64,000 nucleotides of DNA from Alteribacillus bidgolensis (GTDB lineage Bacteria > Bacillota > Bacilli > Bacillales > Marinococcaceae). The notes below the pieces were generated by a model, which saw only the letters and a program-made list of their open reading frames with translations, did not search any database and was not told the DNA's origin. The stretch spans positions 2,108,001 through 2,172,000 of the forward strand of contig NZ_KZ614149.1 in assembly GCF_002886255.1 (NCBI RefSeq). The letters are read 5' to 3'. The translations under genes and the position numbers were made by a program. Within the stretch, counting starts at the first letter, position 1. Each line of letters starts with the position of its first letter. Below, piece after piece: positions 8,619 to 18,004 of the stretch.

Positions 8619-11573
8619 ATGCGTGATTTTTTTGAAAAACTAAATATTAAGCTCGATAATGTGAAAAATCATTCCTTTGTAAAAGGAATTAATATCACAT
8701 CCCAGGTTTTTTGGAATCTTTTATTAATAGCAGCAGTGTTGATGGTAATGCTTGCTCTATTCGTTGGAGGAGCAGGTGCAGGCTATTTCGTATCATTAGT
8801 GGAAGATCAAGAAGCATACAGCAAGGAAGAGTTTGAACAAAAAGTCTATAATTATGAAGAGGTCAGTGATATATATTTTGATGATGATCAATATCTCGGA
8901 AAAATACCATCTGATCTTGAACGGAAAGAACGATCACTTGATGAAATGTCAGAACACCTTATTCATGCAGTAATATCAACAGAAGATGAATATTTCTTTG
9001 AGCATCAAGGGATTGTGCCAAAAGCATTGTTACGTGCTACTTATCAAGAGGTCTCTGGAGCTAGCACACAAAGCGGCGGAAGTACACTCACACAGCAAAT
9101 TATTAAAAATCAGTTATTAACCAATGAAGTTTCATTTGACCGAAAAGCAAAGGAAATTGCACTGGCTCTGCGAGTGGAAAATTACTTCGAAAAAGAAGAA
9201 ATTCTAGAGGCCTACCTTAATATTGTCCCATTTGGACGTAATGCCGATGGCAGAAATATAGCAGGAGCACAGTCAGCAGCAGAAGGAATATTTGGAGTCG
9301 AGGCCTCGGAATTAAATGTTGCTCAATCTGCTTTTATCGCAGGACTCCCTAAAAATCCTTTTACCTACACACCATTCGAAAATGGCGGAGCGGTGAAAGA
9401 GGATTTTGAAGCTGGTATGAACCGTATGCACTTAGTGTTAGATAATATGCTTGAAAATGGCTTTATTTCAGAAGATGAATACAAAGAAGCACTCGAATAT
9501 GACATTGAAGAAAATTTAACAGACCCTTCCGGAAGTCTTATTGAAGATTACCCATACCTTACGTATGAGGCACAAGACCGCGCAGCTCGTATTATACGAG
9601 AAGATCTGCTTGAAGAAGATGACATAGAGGTTGACGAATTAGATGGTGATGAGCGGCAGGAAACCCTTACGCAATACCTTGCTCAGGCTAAAACAGAACT
9701 AGCGCACGGCGGTTACAATGTCCATCTTACTATTAAGAAAGACATATATGACGCCATGCAGAAGTCCATTGCTGATTCACAATGGTTTGGACCGGACAGG
9801 CAGGGAGAAGACGGCGTAGAACCTGAAGAAGTTGGAGCTATTTTAATCGATAACCAAACCGGTGCGATTTTAAGTTTTGTCGGCGGCCGTGATTTTGAAA
9901 GAGAAAACTTAAACCATGCTACACAAGCTTACCGGCAAAACGGTTCAACAATGAAACCGTTATTAGCTTATGGGCCCGCTATAGACCAAGGGGTGGTACA
10001 GCCCGGCACCATACTACCTGATGTTCCTAGTACGTATAGCAACGGCAGGGAATACACCAACTATGGAGATCGTTATCAAGGTTTTGTGAGTGTTAGAGAA
10101 GCATTAAAGGAATCTAGAAATGTTCCAGCAGTTAAGACCTTTCAAAGGGTAGACCATGAAGCATCTAGACAAGCACTCCAAGACATGGGCTTTCGACGTC
10201 TTAAACCTGATGAACCCTACGAATCTGGATCAATTGGCGGTTTAACTTACGGTGCTACAGTTGAACAAAATACAAACGCCTTTACTACTTTTGGAAACGA
10301 AGGGAAATACCATGATTCATATTTAATTGAAAAGATTGAAACGAAAAATGGAGAAACCGTCTACCAGCATGAGCCTGATAGTAATAAAGTCTTTTCTCCA
10401 CAGACTGCTTTTCTAACCATAGATATGCTGCGGGATGTGTTAAAACCAGGAGGAACAGCAGGTGCTCTTCCCGGCATGATGAACTTTGGGGGAGACTGGG
10501 CTGGAAAAACCGGTACTTCTAACGAGACAAAAGATTCGTGGTTTGTCGGATTAAATCCTAATGTAACGTTTGGCACCTGGATTGGTTATGACAATCCACA
10601 GACGATTGCATCACCATATAAAGGATTGAGTTACGGAGCAAGGACACAGCGAATATGGGCCGGCATGATGAATGCTGCTTTTGATGCAAATCCAGAGGTA
10701 TTTGGAATTGATGATAATTTTGAACAGCCTGAAGGGATTGTTCGACAGACAATATGCGGTATATCTGGAAAACTTCCTAGTTCTCTTTGTTCAGAAGCAG
10801 GACTGACAACAACAGATTACTTTAATGAAAAATTTGTACCAACTGAAACGGACGACAGCTTGAATGGAACACGCTATGTCACGATTAACGGCAAGCGGTA
10901 TAAAGCTTATGACTCTACTCCATCAGAATTTACACAAACTGGAGTTTCTATTAATGAAGATTACTTTGATGCAGACAATATGAGTGAATATCTGCCTGAC
11001 GACTGGGACAACATTGTCGCAGATCAGGATGCTCCTAGTAACGGGCGCAATCCTTCTCAAGTTACCGGGCTTTCTTTCAGTAATGGCCAACTCAGTTGGA
11101 ACCAGCACCCTGACAATGATATTGTAGGATACCGAATTTACTCAAGCGACGGATCAAAAATTAAGGCAGTGGAAGAAAATACCTCTACGTCTACAAGTGT
11201 AAACAGCAGCGGTTCGTTTTTCGTTACAGCCGTTGACTCTATGGGCAGGGAATCAACTGAATCTGCACCAGCTTCTGGCGGCGGTGAAGCTGATGATGAT
11301 TCTAATGTTGATGAAAATGAAAACGAAGACGAGAACAATCAAAGCGAAGACAATGAAAATACTTCTGACAATGAAACTGAGGAAAATAGCGAGAACAATA
11401 ATCAAAATGATAATAGCGAAGACAAGAATAACGATACTGAAAATGAGAATGGAAACAATGGCGGCGAAAATGAAAACAATAATGAAAATGATGAAAGTAA
11501 TGGAAATGAGGAATCAGGAGAAGAGTCCGAAGAAAACAATAATAACGATGATGGTTCCGAAGACGATGATTAA
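8619..11573 (+). CDS. Class A penicillin-binding protein (transglycosylase/transpeptidase, PBP1A/PbpG type)
   Basis: This is a bifunctional peptidoglycan polymerase of 984 residues. A short cytoplasmic start and one membrane anchor (about 30-58) precede the glycosyltransferase-51 domain (about 85-265, with STEDEYFFEHQG and GGSTLTQQIIKNQ). The transpeptidase domain follows, with catalytic STMK near residue 443, SRN near 498 and KTGT near 629. After it come a fibronectin-III-like segment and about 95 residues made almost only of Asp, Glu, Asn and Ser. The SD is AGGGGGAA. Which Bacillus paralog it matches is uncertain; the N-terminus resembles PbpG. The acidic tail would lie outside the cell. 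Confidence 0.93.
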   Translation: MRDFFEKLNIKLDNVKNHSFVKGINITSQVFWNLLLIAAVLMVMLALFVGGAGAGYFVSLVEDQEAYSKEEFEQKVYNYEEVSDIYFDDDQYLGKIPSDLERKERSLDEMSEHLIHAVISTEDEYFFEHQGIVPKALLRATYQEVSGASTQSGGSTLTQQIIKNQLLTNEVSFDRKAKEIALALRVENYFEKEEILEAYLNIVPFGRNADGRNIAGAQSAAEGIFGVEASELNVAQSAFIAGLPKNPFTYTPFENGGAVKEDFEAGMNRMHLVLDNMLENGFISEDEYKEALEYDIEENLTDPSGSLIEDYPYLTYEAQDRAARIIREDLLEEDDIEVDELDGDERQETLTQYLAQAKTELAHGGYNVHLTIKKDIYDAMQKSIADSQWFGPDRQGEDGVEPEEVGAILIDNQTGAILSFVGGRDFERENLNHATQAYRQNGSTMKPLLAYGPAIDQGVVQPGTILPDVPSTYSNGREYTNYGDRYQGFVSVREALKESRNVPAVKTFQRVDHEASRQALQDMGFRRLKPDEPYESGSIGGLTYGATVEQNTNAFTTFGNEGKYHDSYLIEKIETKNGETVYQHEPDSNKVFSPQTAFLTIDMLRDVLKPGGTAGALPGMMNFGGDWAGKTGTSNETKDSWFVGLNPNVTFGTWIGYDNPQTIASPYKGLSYGARTQRIWAGMMNAAFDANPEVFGIDDNFEQPEGIVRQTICGISGKLPSSLCSEAGLTTTDYFNEKFVPTETDDSLNGTRYVTINGKRYKAYDSTPSEFTQTGVSINEDYFDADNMSEYLPDDWDNIVADQDAPSNGRNPSQVTGLSFSNGQLSWNQHPDNDIVGYRIYSSDGSKIKAVEENTSTSTSVNSSGSFFVTAVDSMGRESTESAPASGGGEADDDSNVDENENEDENNQSEDNENTSDNETEENSENNNQNDNSEDKNNDTENENGNNGGENENNNENDESNGNEESGEESEENNNNDDGSEDDD

Positions 11574-11608
11574 AAACCTCGCTCTCTATACTCTTCATTA
11601 AAAAAATT

Positions 11609-11640
11609 GGCTTGCCGCAAAATCTAATTGCGGCAAGCTA
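11609..11640 (+). terminator. Hairpin after the penicillin-binding protein gene
   Basis: GGCTTGCCGCAA / TTGCGGCAAGCT form a strong stem 36 bases after the stop. There is no long T-run after it, so termination efficiency is uncertain. Confidence 0.5.
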
Positions 11641-11672
11641 CTTTAGTATTAAAGGTACACTTTCCTAAATAA

Positions 11673-11704
11673 ATAACCCTGCTTAATGTAATCAGCAGGG
11701 TTAT
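11673..11704 (-). terminator. Terminator of acsA
   Basis: Read on the minus strand, ATAACCCTGC / GCAGGGTTAT form a stem followed by a T-rich stretch, just after the acsA stop codon. It also faces the end of the penicillin-binding protein gene and may serve both. Confidence 0.8.
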
Positions 11705-11713
11705 CATTAATTA

Positions 11714-13432
11714 TTAATCTTCCATTGTGGAAAGGTCTCCTGTCGGCAAGTCAAGTTCCCAGGCTTTTAGCACACGGCGCATAATCTTACCGCTTCGTGT
11801 CTTCGGCAGCTTATCACGGAATTCAATTTCCCGCGGTGCCGCATGAGCTGCCAAACCTTTCTTAACAAAGGTACGAATATCCTCTTTTAGATCTTCCGTA
11901 ACATCATAGCCATCACGTACAGCTACAAATGCTTTAATAATTTCGCCTCGAACCGGATCTGGTTTTCCAATAACACCAGCTTCAGCTACAGCCGGATGCT
12001 CGATAATTTTGCTTTCAACCTCAAATGGCCCAACACGCTCACCAGCTGTCATAATCACGTCATCAATCCGGCCCTGGAACCAAAAATAACCGTCTTCATC
12101 CATATAAGCTGAGTCTCCTGACACATACCATCCATCTAATTCAAAATAACTGTTATACTTCTCTTCGTTATTCCAGATTGTTCTCATCATGGATGGCCAG
12201 CCTTTACCAATCGCAAGGTTGCCCATTCGGTTTGGAGGAAGTTCCTTCCCTTGATCATCGATAATAGCTGCTTTTACGCCAGGTATTGGTTTACCCATAG
12301 ATCCAGCTTTAATCGCCATAGAAGGATAGTTACAGATCATCATTGCTCCAGTCTCTGTCATCCACCATGTGTCATGAATGCGTAAATTAAACACTTTTTC
12401 ACCCCAGCGTACGACTTCCGGGTTAAGCGGCTCCCCTACACTTAAGATGTGACGTAAGCTTGACAAGTCATAGTTTTTCACTACCTCGTCTCCTGCGCTC
12501 ATTAACATACGAAAAGCAGTAGGGGCACTGTACCAAACAGAAACGTTATAGTTTTGCAGTGTTTCATACCAATCTTGCGGGCTGAAACGTCCGCCTCGTA
12601 CAACATTTGTGGCACCTGCAAGCCATGGTCCGAAAATACCGTAGGAAGTCCCAGTTACCCAGCCTGGGTCAGCTGTGCACCAATATACATCGTCTTCTTT
12701 CAGATCAAGTACCCACTTCGCTGTTTGATAGTGTTGAAGCATTGCATTATGCACATGCAAAACACCTTTAGGTTTACCAGTAGACCCAGAAGTATAATGA
12801 AGAATAAGCCCGTCTTCACGGTCTACCCACTCTGGTTCAAAGTCATCACTTGCCTGATCCAAGCGGGAATTAAAGTCTATATACGGACCTTCTTCTTTTA
12901 CATCCTCTCCTCTAATGAAGACGGTATCTAAATTAGGAAGATCATCCACGGGAACACGCTCTAGTAATTCAGGCGTTGTTACAAGCGCTTTAGCATCACT
13001 ATCTTCAAGCCTATCCCTGACGGCCCCTTCCATAAAAGCTTCAAATAGCGGGCCAACAATTGCACCTACTTTGATAGCCCCAAGTACAGCAAAATATAAC
13101 TCAGGTGAACGCGGCATAAATATAAACACACGGTCCCCTTTTTGTATGCCGGATTCTTTCATAATATTAGCAGCTTTATTAGTAAACTTTTTCATTTCAG
13201 CAAATGTATATTTCTCATCTCTGTTTGCGTCTCTGTAATATAACGCAATTTGATCTTTTTTTTGAGGAGAGTCCGCATGGCGGTCTATAGCTTCGTGAGC
13301 CATATTCACTTTTCCAGTCTCATGCCAGCTGAATACCTTCTCTGTCTCAGACCAGTCAAAGCTTTTGGCCGCTTCTTCATAATTTTTTAAATTATAATCT
13401 CCATTTTTAGCTGGAAGCGTTTCCACTTTCAT
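11714..13432 (-). CDS. acsA: Acetyl-CoA synthetase
   Basis: AcsA activates acetate to acetyl-CoA via acetyl-AMP in the cytoplasm. The 572-residue protein has the adenylate-forming signature YTSGSTGKPKGV (about 219-230) and the GWPSMMRTIW region. Near the C-terminus it has PKTRSGKIMRR, whose lysine is the acetylation target in the family. It is divergent from acuABC as I recall for B. subtilis, where AcuA acetylates and inactivates AcsA and AcuC reverses this. A GAGGAAG ribosome site precedes the ATG, and a good promoter lies about 45 bases upstream. Confidence 0.97.
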   Translation of the reverse strand: MKVETLPAKNGDYNLKNYEEAAKSFDWSETEKVFSWHETGKVNMAHEAIDRHADSPQKKDQIALYYRDANRDEKYTFAEMKKFTNKAANIMKESGIQKGDRVFIFMPRSPELYFAVLGAIKVGAIVGPLFEAFMEGAVRDRLEDSDAKALVTTPELLERVPVDDLPNLDTVFIRGEDVKEEGPYIDFNSRLDQASDDFEPEWVDREDGLILHYTSGSTGKPKGVLHVHNAMLQHYQTAKWVLDLKEDDVYWCTADPGWVTGTSYGIFGPWLAGATNVVRGGRFSPQDWYETLQNYNVSVWYSAPTAFRMLMSAGDEVVKNYDLSSLRHILSVGEPLNPEVVRWGEKVFNLRIHDTWWMTETGAMMICNYPSMAIKAGSMGKPIPGVKAAIIDDQGKELPPNRMGNLAIGKGWPSMMRTIWNNEEKYNSYFELDGWYVSGDSAYMDEDGYFWFQGRIDDVIMTAGERVGPFEVESKIIEHPAVAEAGVIGKPDPVRGEIIKAFVAVRDGYDVTEDLKEDIRTFVKKGLAAHAAPREIEFRDKLPKTRSGKIMRRVLKAWELDLPTGDLSTMED

Positions 13433-13475
13433 ATACCATCTTCCTCTCTGCTATGTATTTTGTGTTCTAATACAC

Positions 13476-13504
13476 ATTATAATATATTATGAATTTTTCT
13501 TCAA
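13476..13504 (-). promoter_or_regulatory. Sigma-A promoter of acsA
   Basis: On the minus strand TTGAAG (13499-13504) and TATAAT (13476-13481) are separated by exactly 17 bases. I saw no catabolite-response element between it and the acsA start. Confidence 0.8.
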
Positions 13505-13681
13505 TTTTTAATTGCGAGATAGTGACCCTTTTCTCTTTAGGTAGCTATATATATATTTCACCACTGCATCCCTTTCAAACCTCAACCTGAAAATTTATTG
13601 GTTGTCCCCAACGATTCCGTTCAATACTGTATAATAGAATTAATTAACTTTAGGTAATATTCAATAAAAGGTGGTACATGG

Positions 13682-14314
13682 ATGATCCATAAGAAGACGT
13701 ATTATTCTAGGGAACTAAACTTCGAAGGGCGTACGCTCCATATGGAAGGCCCTATTTCAGGAAGAAAAATTCATGAATATGACTTTCATGAAGGGCTTGT
13801 CGCCTTCCGTCCCCCAGAAGAACAGAAAAAGGCGTTAATTGGCATTGCAGACCTCCCTGAGGGTCGTATAAACGCTGTTATTGATGAGAACACCATTGTC
13901 GGCTATGTTACATTTGTACATCCAGATCCTTTAGAACGGTGGTCCGAAGCAAATATGGAAAATTTGCTAGAACTTGGTGCCATTGAAGTTGCAGATGAAT
14001 ACCGTGGAGCAAAACTAGGTACAAATTTGCTCGAATTTTCCATGCTCGACAATGCTATGGAAGACTACCTCATTATTACAACTGAATATTATTGGCATTG
14101 GGATTTAAAGGGCAGCGGCTTGTCTGTCTGGGAGTATCGAAAAGTAATGGAAAAAATGATGAATGCCGGCGGACTTGAATGGATGGCTACTGATGACCCT
14201 GAAATTAGTTCTCATCCTGCTAATTGTTTAATGGTTAGGATAGGAGAACGGGTAGATAATGACTCTATCCAGCAATTTGATACCGTCCGTTTTTCAAATC
14301 GTTTTATGTATTAA
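13682..14314 (+). CDS. acuA: Protein acetyltransferase AcuA (GNAT family)
   Basis: AcuA acetylates the active-site lysine of acetyl-CoA synthetase and switches it off. The 210-residue product has a GNAT core, with the acetyl-CoA binding region around ELGAIEVADEYRGAKLGTN (residues about 98-116). It matches the family in length. It is the first gene of acuABC, divergent from its target acsA. AAAAGGTGG precedes the ATG by about 8 bases. A TATAAT lies at 13630-13635 but without a convincing -35. Confidence 0.93.
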   Translation: MIHKKTYYSRELNFEGRTLHMEGPISGRKIHEYDFHEGLVAFRPPEEQKKALIGIADLPEGRINAVIDENTIVGYVTFVHPDPLERWSEANMENLLELGAIEVADEYRGAKLGTNLLEFSMLDNAMEDYLIITTEYYWHWDLKGSGLSVWEYRKVMEKMMNAGGLEWMATDDPEISSHPANCLMVRIGERVDNDSIQQFDTVRFSNRFMY

Positions 14315-14349
14315 CACCTTCAACTTCGTGCACTTATGTACACGTGGAT

Positions 14350-14364
14350 TTGAAAACGCTTAAA
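14350..14364 (+). promoter_or_regulatory. cre-like site between acuA and acuB
   Basis: TTGAAAACGCTTAAA matches the catabolite-response consensus (TGNAANCGNWNNCW) with one mismatch near its 3' end. It lies 18 bases before the acuB ATG and beside its ribosome binding site. CcpA control of acu genes is known in B. subtilis; this exact site and position are inference. Confidence 0.45.
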
Positions 14365-14381
14365 GGGGTGAAATACACAAT

Positions 14382-15029
14382 ATGCTTGTAGAAGAAATAA
14401 TGAAACCAGATATTGTAACGATTACAAAACATACAACCATCAAAGAAGCTATGCAGCTGCTTCATAAAAAGAAGATCCGCCACATTCCTGTGGTAGAAGA
14501 AGACCGTACAATCGCTGGTATCGTTTCAGATCGGGATATTAGAGATGCCAGTCCTTCCATTTTTCACTTGAAAGAACACGAAGAAGATTTACAGCTTCCC
14601 GCTTCAAAAATTATGAAGTCTCCGGTCATTACGGTACAGCGATTGGATTTTGTAGAAGAGGCTGCCGTTATTTTATACGAAAATGATATTAGTGCTCTTC
14701 CGGTGGTCACCGAAGGTGAAAAAGTGATAGGAATCTTGACTGAAACAGACGTATTACATACGCTTGTGAAACTAACAGGTGCACACCAGCCTTCCTCCCG
14801 TATTGAGGTACAAGTACCCAACATATCCGGACAATTAGCCGATATATCTGCTATCTTTAAAGAAAACAAAGTGAATGTGATAAGCGTACTTGTTTATCCT
14901 GACCAAGGCCCTGAAACGAAAATTTTAACCTTCCGAGTGCAAACAATGGATCCTAGACATATCATTCAAAAAATCGAAGCTAAAGGCTATGAAATAATGT
15001 GGCCTCGTGTACCGGGGATAAATCAATGA
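14382..15029 (+). CDS. acuB: Acetoin utilisation protein AcuB (CBS-CBS-ACT)
   Basis: The 215-residue protein has two CBS domains (about residues 1-58 and 72-130; note HIPVVEEDRTIAGIVSDRDIRD and ALPVVTEGEKVIGILTETDVL) followed by an ACT domain (about 140-210). CBS pairs usually bind adenine nucleotides and ACT domains bind small ligands, so a sensory role is likely. The molecular function of AcuB remains poorly defined. It overlaps acuC by four bases (ATGA), implying translational coupling. AGGGGTG is the ribosome site. Confidence 0.93.
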   Translation: MLVEEIMKPDIVTITKHTTIKEAMQLLHKKKIRHIPVVEEDRTIAGIVSDRDIRDASPSIFHLKEHEEDLQLPASKIMKSPVITVQRLDFVEEAAVILYENDISALPVVTEGEKVIGILTETDVLHTLVKLTGAHQPSSRIEVQVPNISGQLADISAIFKENKVNVISVLVYPDQGPETKILTFRVQTMDPRHIIQKIEAKGYEIMWPRVPGINQ

Positions 15030-16189
15030 AACAGGAAGCCGTTTTTATTTACTCGGAAGAACAATTAACTTATAAATTCAGTGAAGATCATCCATTTAAT
15101 CATTTGCGTCTTAACTTAACACATGATCTGCTGCAATCGTCTGGAGCTCTTCAGCATGATGTTATCATTCCGCCGAGAATAGCAGCGGATGAGGAAATTG
15201 AACTCATTCATGATACAGCGTACGTTAACGCTATTAAAGCTGCCGGGGAAGGAAAGCTGAGCCGGGGAATTGCCAACAATTACGGGATCGGTACAGAAGA
15301 CACACCCATTTTTCCGCACATGCACGAAGCAGCAGCATTACTGGTAGGGGGAACGCTTACTGCTGTGGATATGGTAATGGAAGGCAAAAGTAAACATGCT
15401 CTCAATCTGGGTGGAGGGCTGCATCATGGCTTCAGAGGAAAAGCATCGGGATTTTGTATTTATAATGACAGCTCGATTGCCATTGAATATATGCGCCGTA
15501 AATACGGGGCTCGTGTATTATATATTGATACGGATGCCCATCACGGCGACGGGGTGCAATGGGCTTTTTATGATGACCGGGATGTATGTACACTATCCAT
15601 TCATGAAACAGGCCGATATTTGTTTCCTGGTACTGGCAACGTGAATGAAAAAGGACAAGGCCAAGGGTTTGGCTTCTCTATCAATATTCCTATCGACGCT
15701 TTTACCGAAGATGAATCCTTCCTCGAATGTTATGAAACTGCTTTTCGAGAAGTGATTGATTTTTTTAAGCCTGATGTTATTTTAACTCAAAATGGAGCTG
15801 ATGCTCATTACTATGACCCTTTAACCCATTTATCTTCGTCTATTAAAACCTATCGGCACATTCCGAAATTAGCGCACCAATTAGCTCATGAATATTGCGA
15901 TGGAAAATGGATTGCTGTAGGCGGCGGCGGTTATGATATGTGGAGAGTCGTTCCAAGAGCTTGGTCTATGATTTGGCTTGAAATGACAAACCAATCTCAC
16001 CTTCTTGAAAACGGTATTCCAAAATACTGGCGTGATAAATGGCAAGCGAAGGCTCCTGTTGCATTGCCTGACTCGTGGACAGATCCTTTAGATATGTATC
16101 CATCTATTCCAAGACGTTCTGAAATTATGGACAAGAATCGCAAAACACTGGATAAGGCTTTATTTCATATCCGAAATGAAAAAAATTAG
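15026..16189 (+). CDS. acuC: Protein deacetylase AcuC
   Basis: AcuC is a zinc-dependent class I histone-deacetylase-like enzyme that removes the acetyl group from AcsA and restores activity. The 387-residue product shows the HDAC motifs: GGGLHHGF (catalytic His pair about 132-133), YIDTDAHHGDGVQ (metal ligands near 167-171), NGADAHYYDPL and a GGGGYD loop. I use the ATG overlapping the acuB stop, because its N-terminal KQEAVFIYSEEQ aligns with the family start. A longer in-frame extension inside acuB is unlikely. A family I repeat begins at its stop codon. Confidence 0.95.
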   Translation: MKQEAVFIYSEEQLTYKFSEDHPFNHLRLNLTHDLLQSSGALQHDVIIPPRIAADEEIELIHDTAYVNAIKAAGEGKLSRGIANNYGIGTEDTPIFPHMHEAAALLVGGTLTAVDMVMEGKSKHALNLGGGLHHGFRGKASGFCIYNDSSIAIEYMRRKYGARVLYIDTDAHHGDGVQWAFYDDRDVCTLSIHETGRYLFPGTGNVNEKGQGQGFGFSINIPIDAFTEDESFLECYETAFREVIDFFKPDVILTQNGADAHYYDPLTHLSSSIKTYRHIPKLAHQLAHEYCDGKWIAVGGGGYDMWRVVPRAWSMIWLEMTNQSHLLENGIPKYWRDKWQAKAPVALPDSWTDPLDMYPSIPRRSEIMDKNRKTLDKALFHIRNEKN

Positions 16190-16282
16190 AAAAGCCCGGC
16201 TTGCCGCCGAGTCCTTATGGCGGAAGTCGAGTTTGACTATACTTTGATCCTTTAACAAAGTTAAACTTTTCTAACGTATAAA
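16187..16282 (+). repeat. Family I interspersed repeat, copy 3
   Basis: This is a full copy starting in the acuC stop codon: CCCGGCTTGCCGCCGAG, then GGCGGAAGTCGAG, then TATACTTTGATCCTTTAACA and the closing arm. It separates acuC from a terminator hairpin. Confidence 0.88.
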
Positions 16283-16283
16283 T

Positions 16284-16311
16284 AAAACCCGCCTTTTTTG
16301 GCGAGTTTTAA
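16284..16311. terminator. Bidirectional terminator between acuC and motS
   Basis: AAAACCCGCC / GGCGAGTTTT form a stem around a TTTTTT loop, with A-rich and T-rich flanks. It lies between convergent acuC and motS and can serve both. Confidence 0.75.
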
Positions 16312-16337
16312 TTGTTTAAGCTGATATAAAATTTTTC

Positions 16338-17102
16338 TTATAAATCTCCAGCTGATTCTCTTAACTCCTGCTCAAAATCAGGATCTGAAATGACAATAAC
16401 AACACGTCTGTTTTCTCGTAAATTTTCTTTTGAATTATTTGGGGCAATAGGCCGCGTTTCTCCATAACCAGTCGCTATAAAGCGATTTTGCTCGAGCGAA
16501 TGATTATTTACTAAGAATCGAATGACGCTGCTTGCTCTAGCACCAGAGAGCTCCCAGTTAGAAGGATAGCGGTAGGTAGAAATTGGACGGTCATCTGTGT
16601 GCCCTTCTACCTTTACTAGGTTAGGAAGAGATTGCAGCAAAGTTCCTACTTTATTTAAAAAAGGCTCCGCTGAACTTAAAATCTGCGCTTCCCCAGATTC
16701 AAATAACAGCTGCTCCTGAAGAACTAAAACCACACCCCTGTCATCTCTTGTTGCTGAAATATGTTCGTTTAAATTATTGTCTTCTAAGTAGGATTCTACT
16801 TCATGTAAAAGCTGATCGAGGTCCATCTCTTTTTCTGATTGATTACTGTTCAATCCATTAAAAGAATCTGCATCATTTTGAGCTGGTTTTTGGTCCGGAT
16901 TTTCAAATTCTACCATAGAGGGGAAAGCTTCAAGTAATTCTCTGCTTTGAAAGGATTCCGCAATAGCTTCAAATTTTTTTGCATCAATCACCGACATAGA
17001 AAACAACATTACAAAGAAAACAAGAATGAGCAAAATCATATCAGAAAATGTAACCATCCATTTCGGTGATCCTTTTTGAGGCTTTTTTTCTTTACGCCTC
17101 AT
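16338..17102 (-). CDS. motS: Flagellar stator protein MotS (MotB family)
   Basis: MotS pairs with MotP to form a sodium-driven stator of the flagellar motor. The 254-residue product has a short basic N-terminus and one membrane helix carrying the ion-binding aspartate (TFSDMILLILVFF, Asp22). A C-terminal OmpA-like peptidoglycan-binding domain follows (VEGHTDDRPISTYRYPSNWELS to the end). It overlaps the end of motP by 11 bases. Assignment to the sodium-type MotPS rather than MotAB rests on the location after ccpA, the MotPS position as I recall it in B. subtilis. Confidence 0.9.
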   Translation of the reverse strand: MRRKEKKPQKGSPKWMVTFSDMILLILVFFVMLFSMSVIDAKKFEAIAESFQSRELLEAFPSMVEFENPDQKPAQNDADSFNGLNSNQSEKEMDLDQLLHEVESYLEDNNLNEHISATRDDRGVVLVLQEQLLFESGEAQILSSAEPFLNKVGTLLQSLPNLVKVEGHTDDRPISTYRYPSNWELSGARASSVIRFLVNNHSLEQNRFIATGYGETRPIAPNNSKENLRENRRVVIVISDPDFEQELRESAGDL

Positions 17103-17898
17103 TAGCCAGCTCCTCTGTTTCTTCTAGTTCTTCTTCTCTTCCGCTTTCCCGAACAAATGCACTTAACTTTTCTTCAAGAATTTTAGGGTTTTGACCTGAT
17201 TGAACACCAATGACTCCCTCAATAACTATTTGTTTTACAAAAACTTCATCATCAGTTTTTTGTTCTAATTTACTAGAAATAGGGAGAAAAATAAGATTGG
17301 CTAATATCGTCCCATACAAGGTTGTAATAAGCGCCAAAGCCATATTTGGGCCTAGGGCTGGGTCTTCTAGTTCTTGCAGCATTAGAATAAGCCCTACTAG
17401 TGTCCCTACCATCCCCCAGGCTGGTGCATATTCTCCTGCCTTTTCAAATATAAGGCGGCCCTTTTTATGGCGTTCTTCCATGGCAACTATCTCTGCCATC
17501 ATAATATCCTTAATAATATCCGGCTCAATTCCATCAACCGCCAGTAAAACACCTTTTCTAATAAACCGGTCTTCCACATCATCAAGACTTGCTTCAAGCG
17601 CAAGCAGTCCTTCCCGGCGGGCTTTAGTGGAAAGATTTACAAAGGTTTCAATTAATTGATTCAGATTGTGGTTTTCATAACGAAAAACTTCATGTGTCAC
17701 TTTTGGCAGAGCCTTCATTTCCTGTGAAGAAAAGTTAATTAATAATGCAGCTGCAATCCCTCCAAAAACAATTAGAAAAGATGCAAGCTGGATAAAAAAG
17801 ACAACCGATCCCATGCCCGCGTTGGTAAATACTGCAAACAGCAAAGTAGATATTCCTATTAGTATTCCTATGGGCGTCAATATATCAAATTTTTTCAT
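17092..17898 (-). CDS. motP: Flagellar stator protein MotP (MotA family)
   Basis: MotP is the four-helix partner in the MotPS stator. The 268-residue protein has membrane segments near 7-25 and 33-52, a large cytoplasmic loop that contacts FliG, and two further segments (AWGMVGTLVGLILMLQ and MALALITTLYGTILANLIF) with the conserved Pro-Ala-Trp-Gly start. The ATG is chosen over an upstream TTG two codons earlier because it has the right spacing from AGGGA. It sits about 105 bases downstream of ccpA, probably co-transcribed with it. Confidence 0.9.
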   Translation of the reverse strand: MKKFDILTPIGILIGISTLLFAVFTNAGMGSVVFFIQLASFLIVFGGIAAALLINFSSQEMKALPKVTHEVFRYENHNLNQLIETFVNLSTKARREGLLALEASLDDVEDRFIRKGVLLAVDGIEPDIIKDIMMAEIVAMEERHKKGRLIFEKAGEYAPAWGMVGTLVGLILMLQELEDPALGPNMALALITTLYGTILANLIFLPISSKLEQKTDDEVFVKQIVIEGVIGVQSGQNPKILEEKLSAFVRESGREEELEETEELANEA

Positions 17899-18004
17899 AC
17901 GCAAATCCCTGACTCCCTATATTCAAGATTTTCACATACCAAGCATGCAGGCACGAGCAGGCAATATTCACAGTCTCGGTTTCCATCAATCCAGAGAAAA
18001 TCGT

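Noticed and set aside
11233..11601. Long frames on both strands across the acidic tail of the penicillin-binding protein
   Set aside because: They are Met/Lys/Thr-rich or His/Phe-rich translations of repetitive GAA/GAT/AAT codons in other frames.
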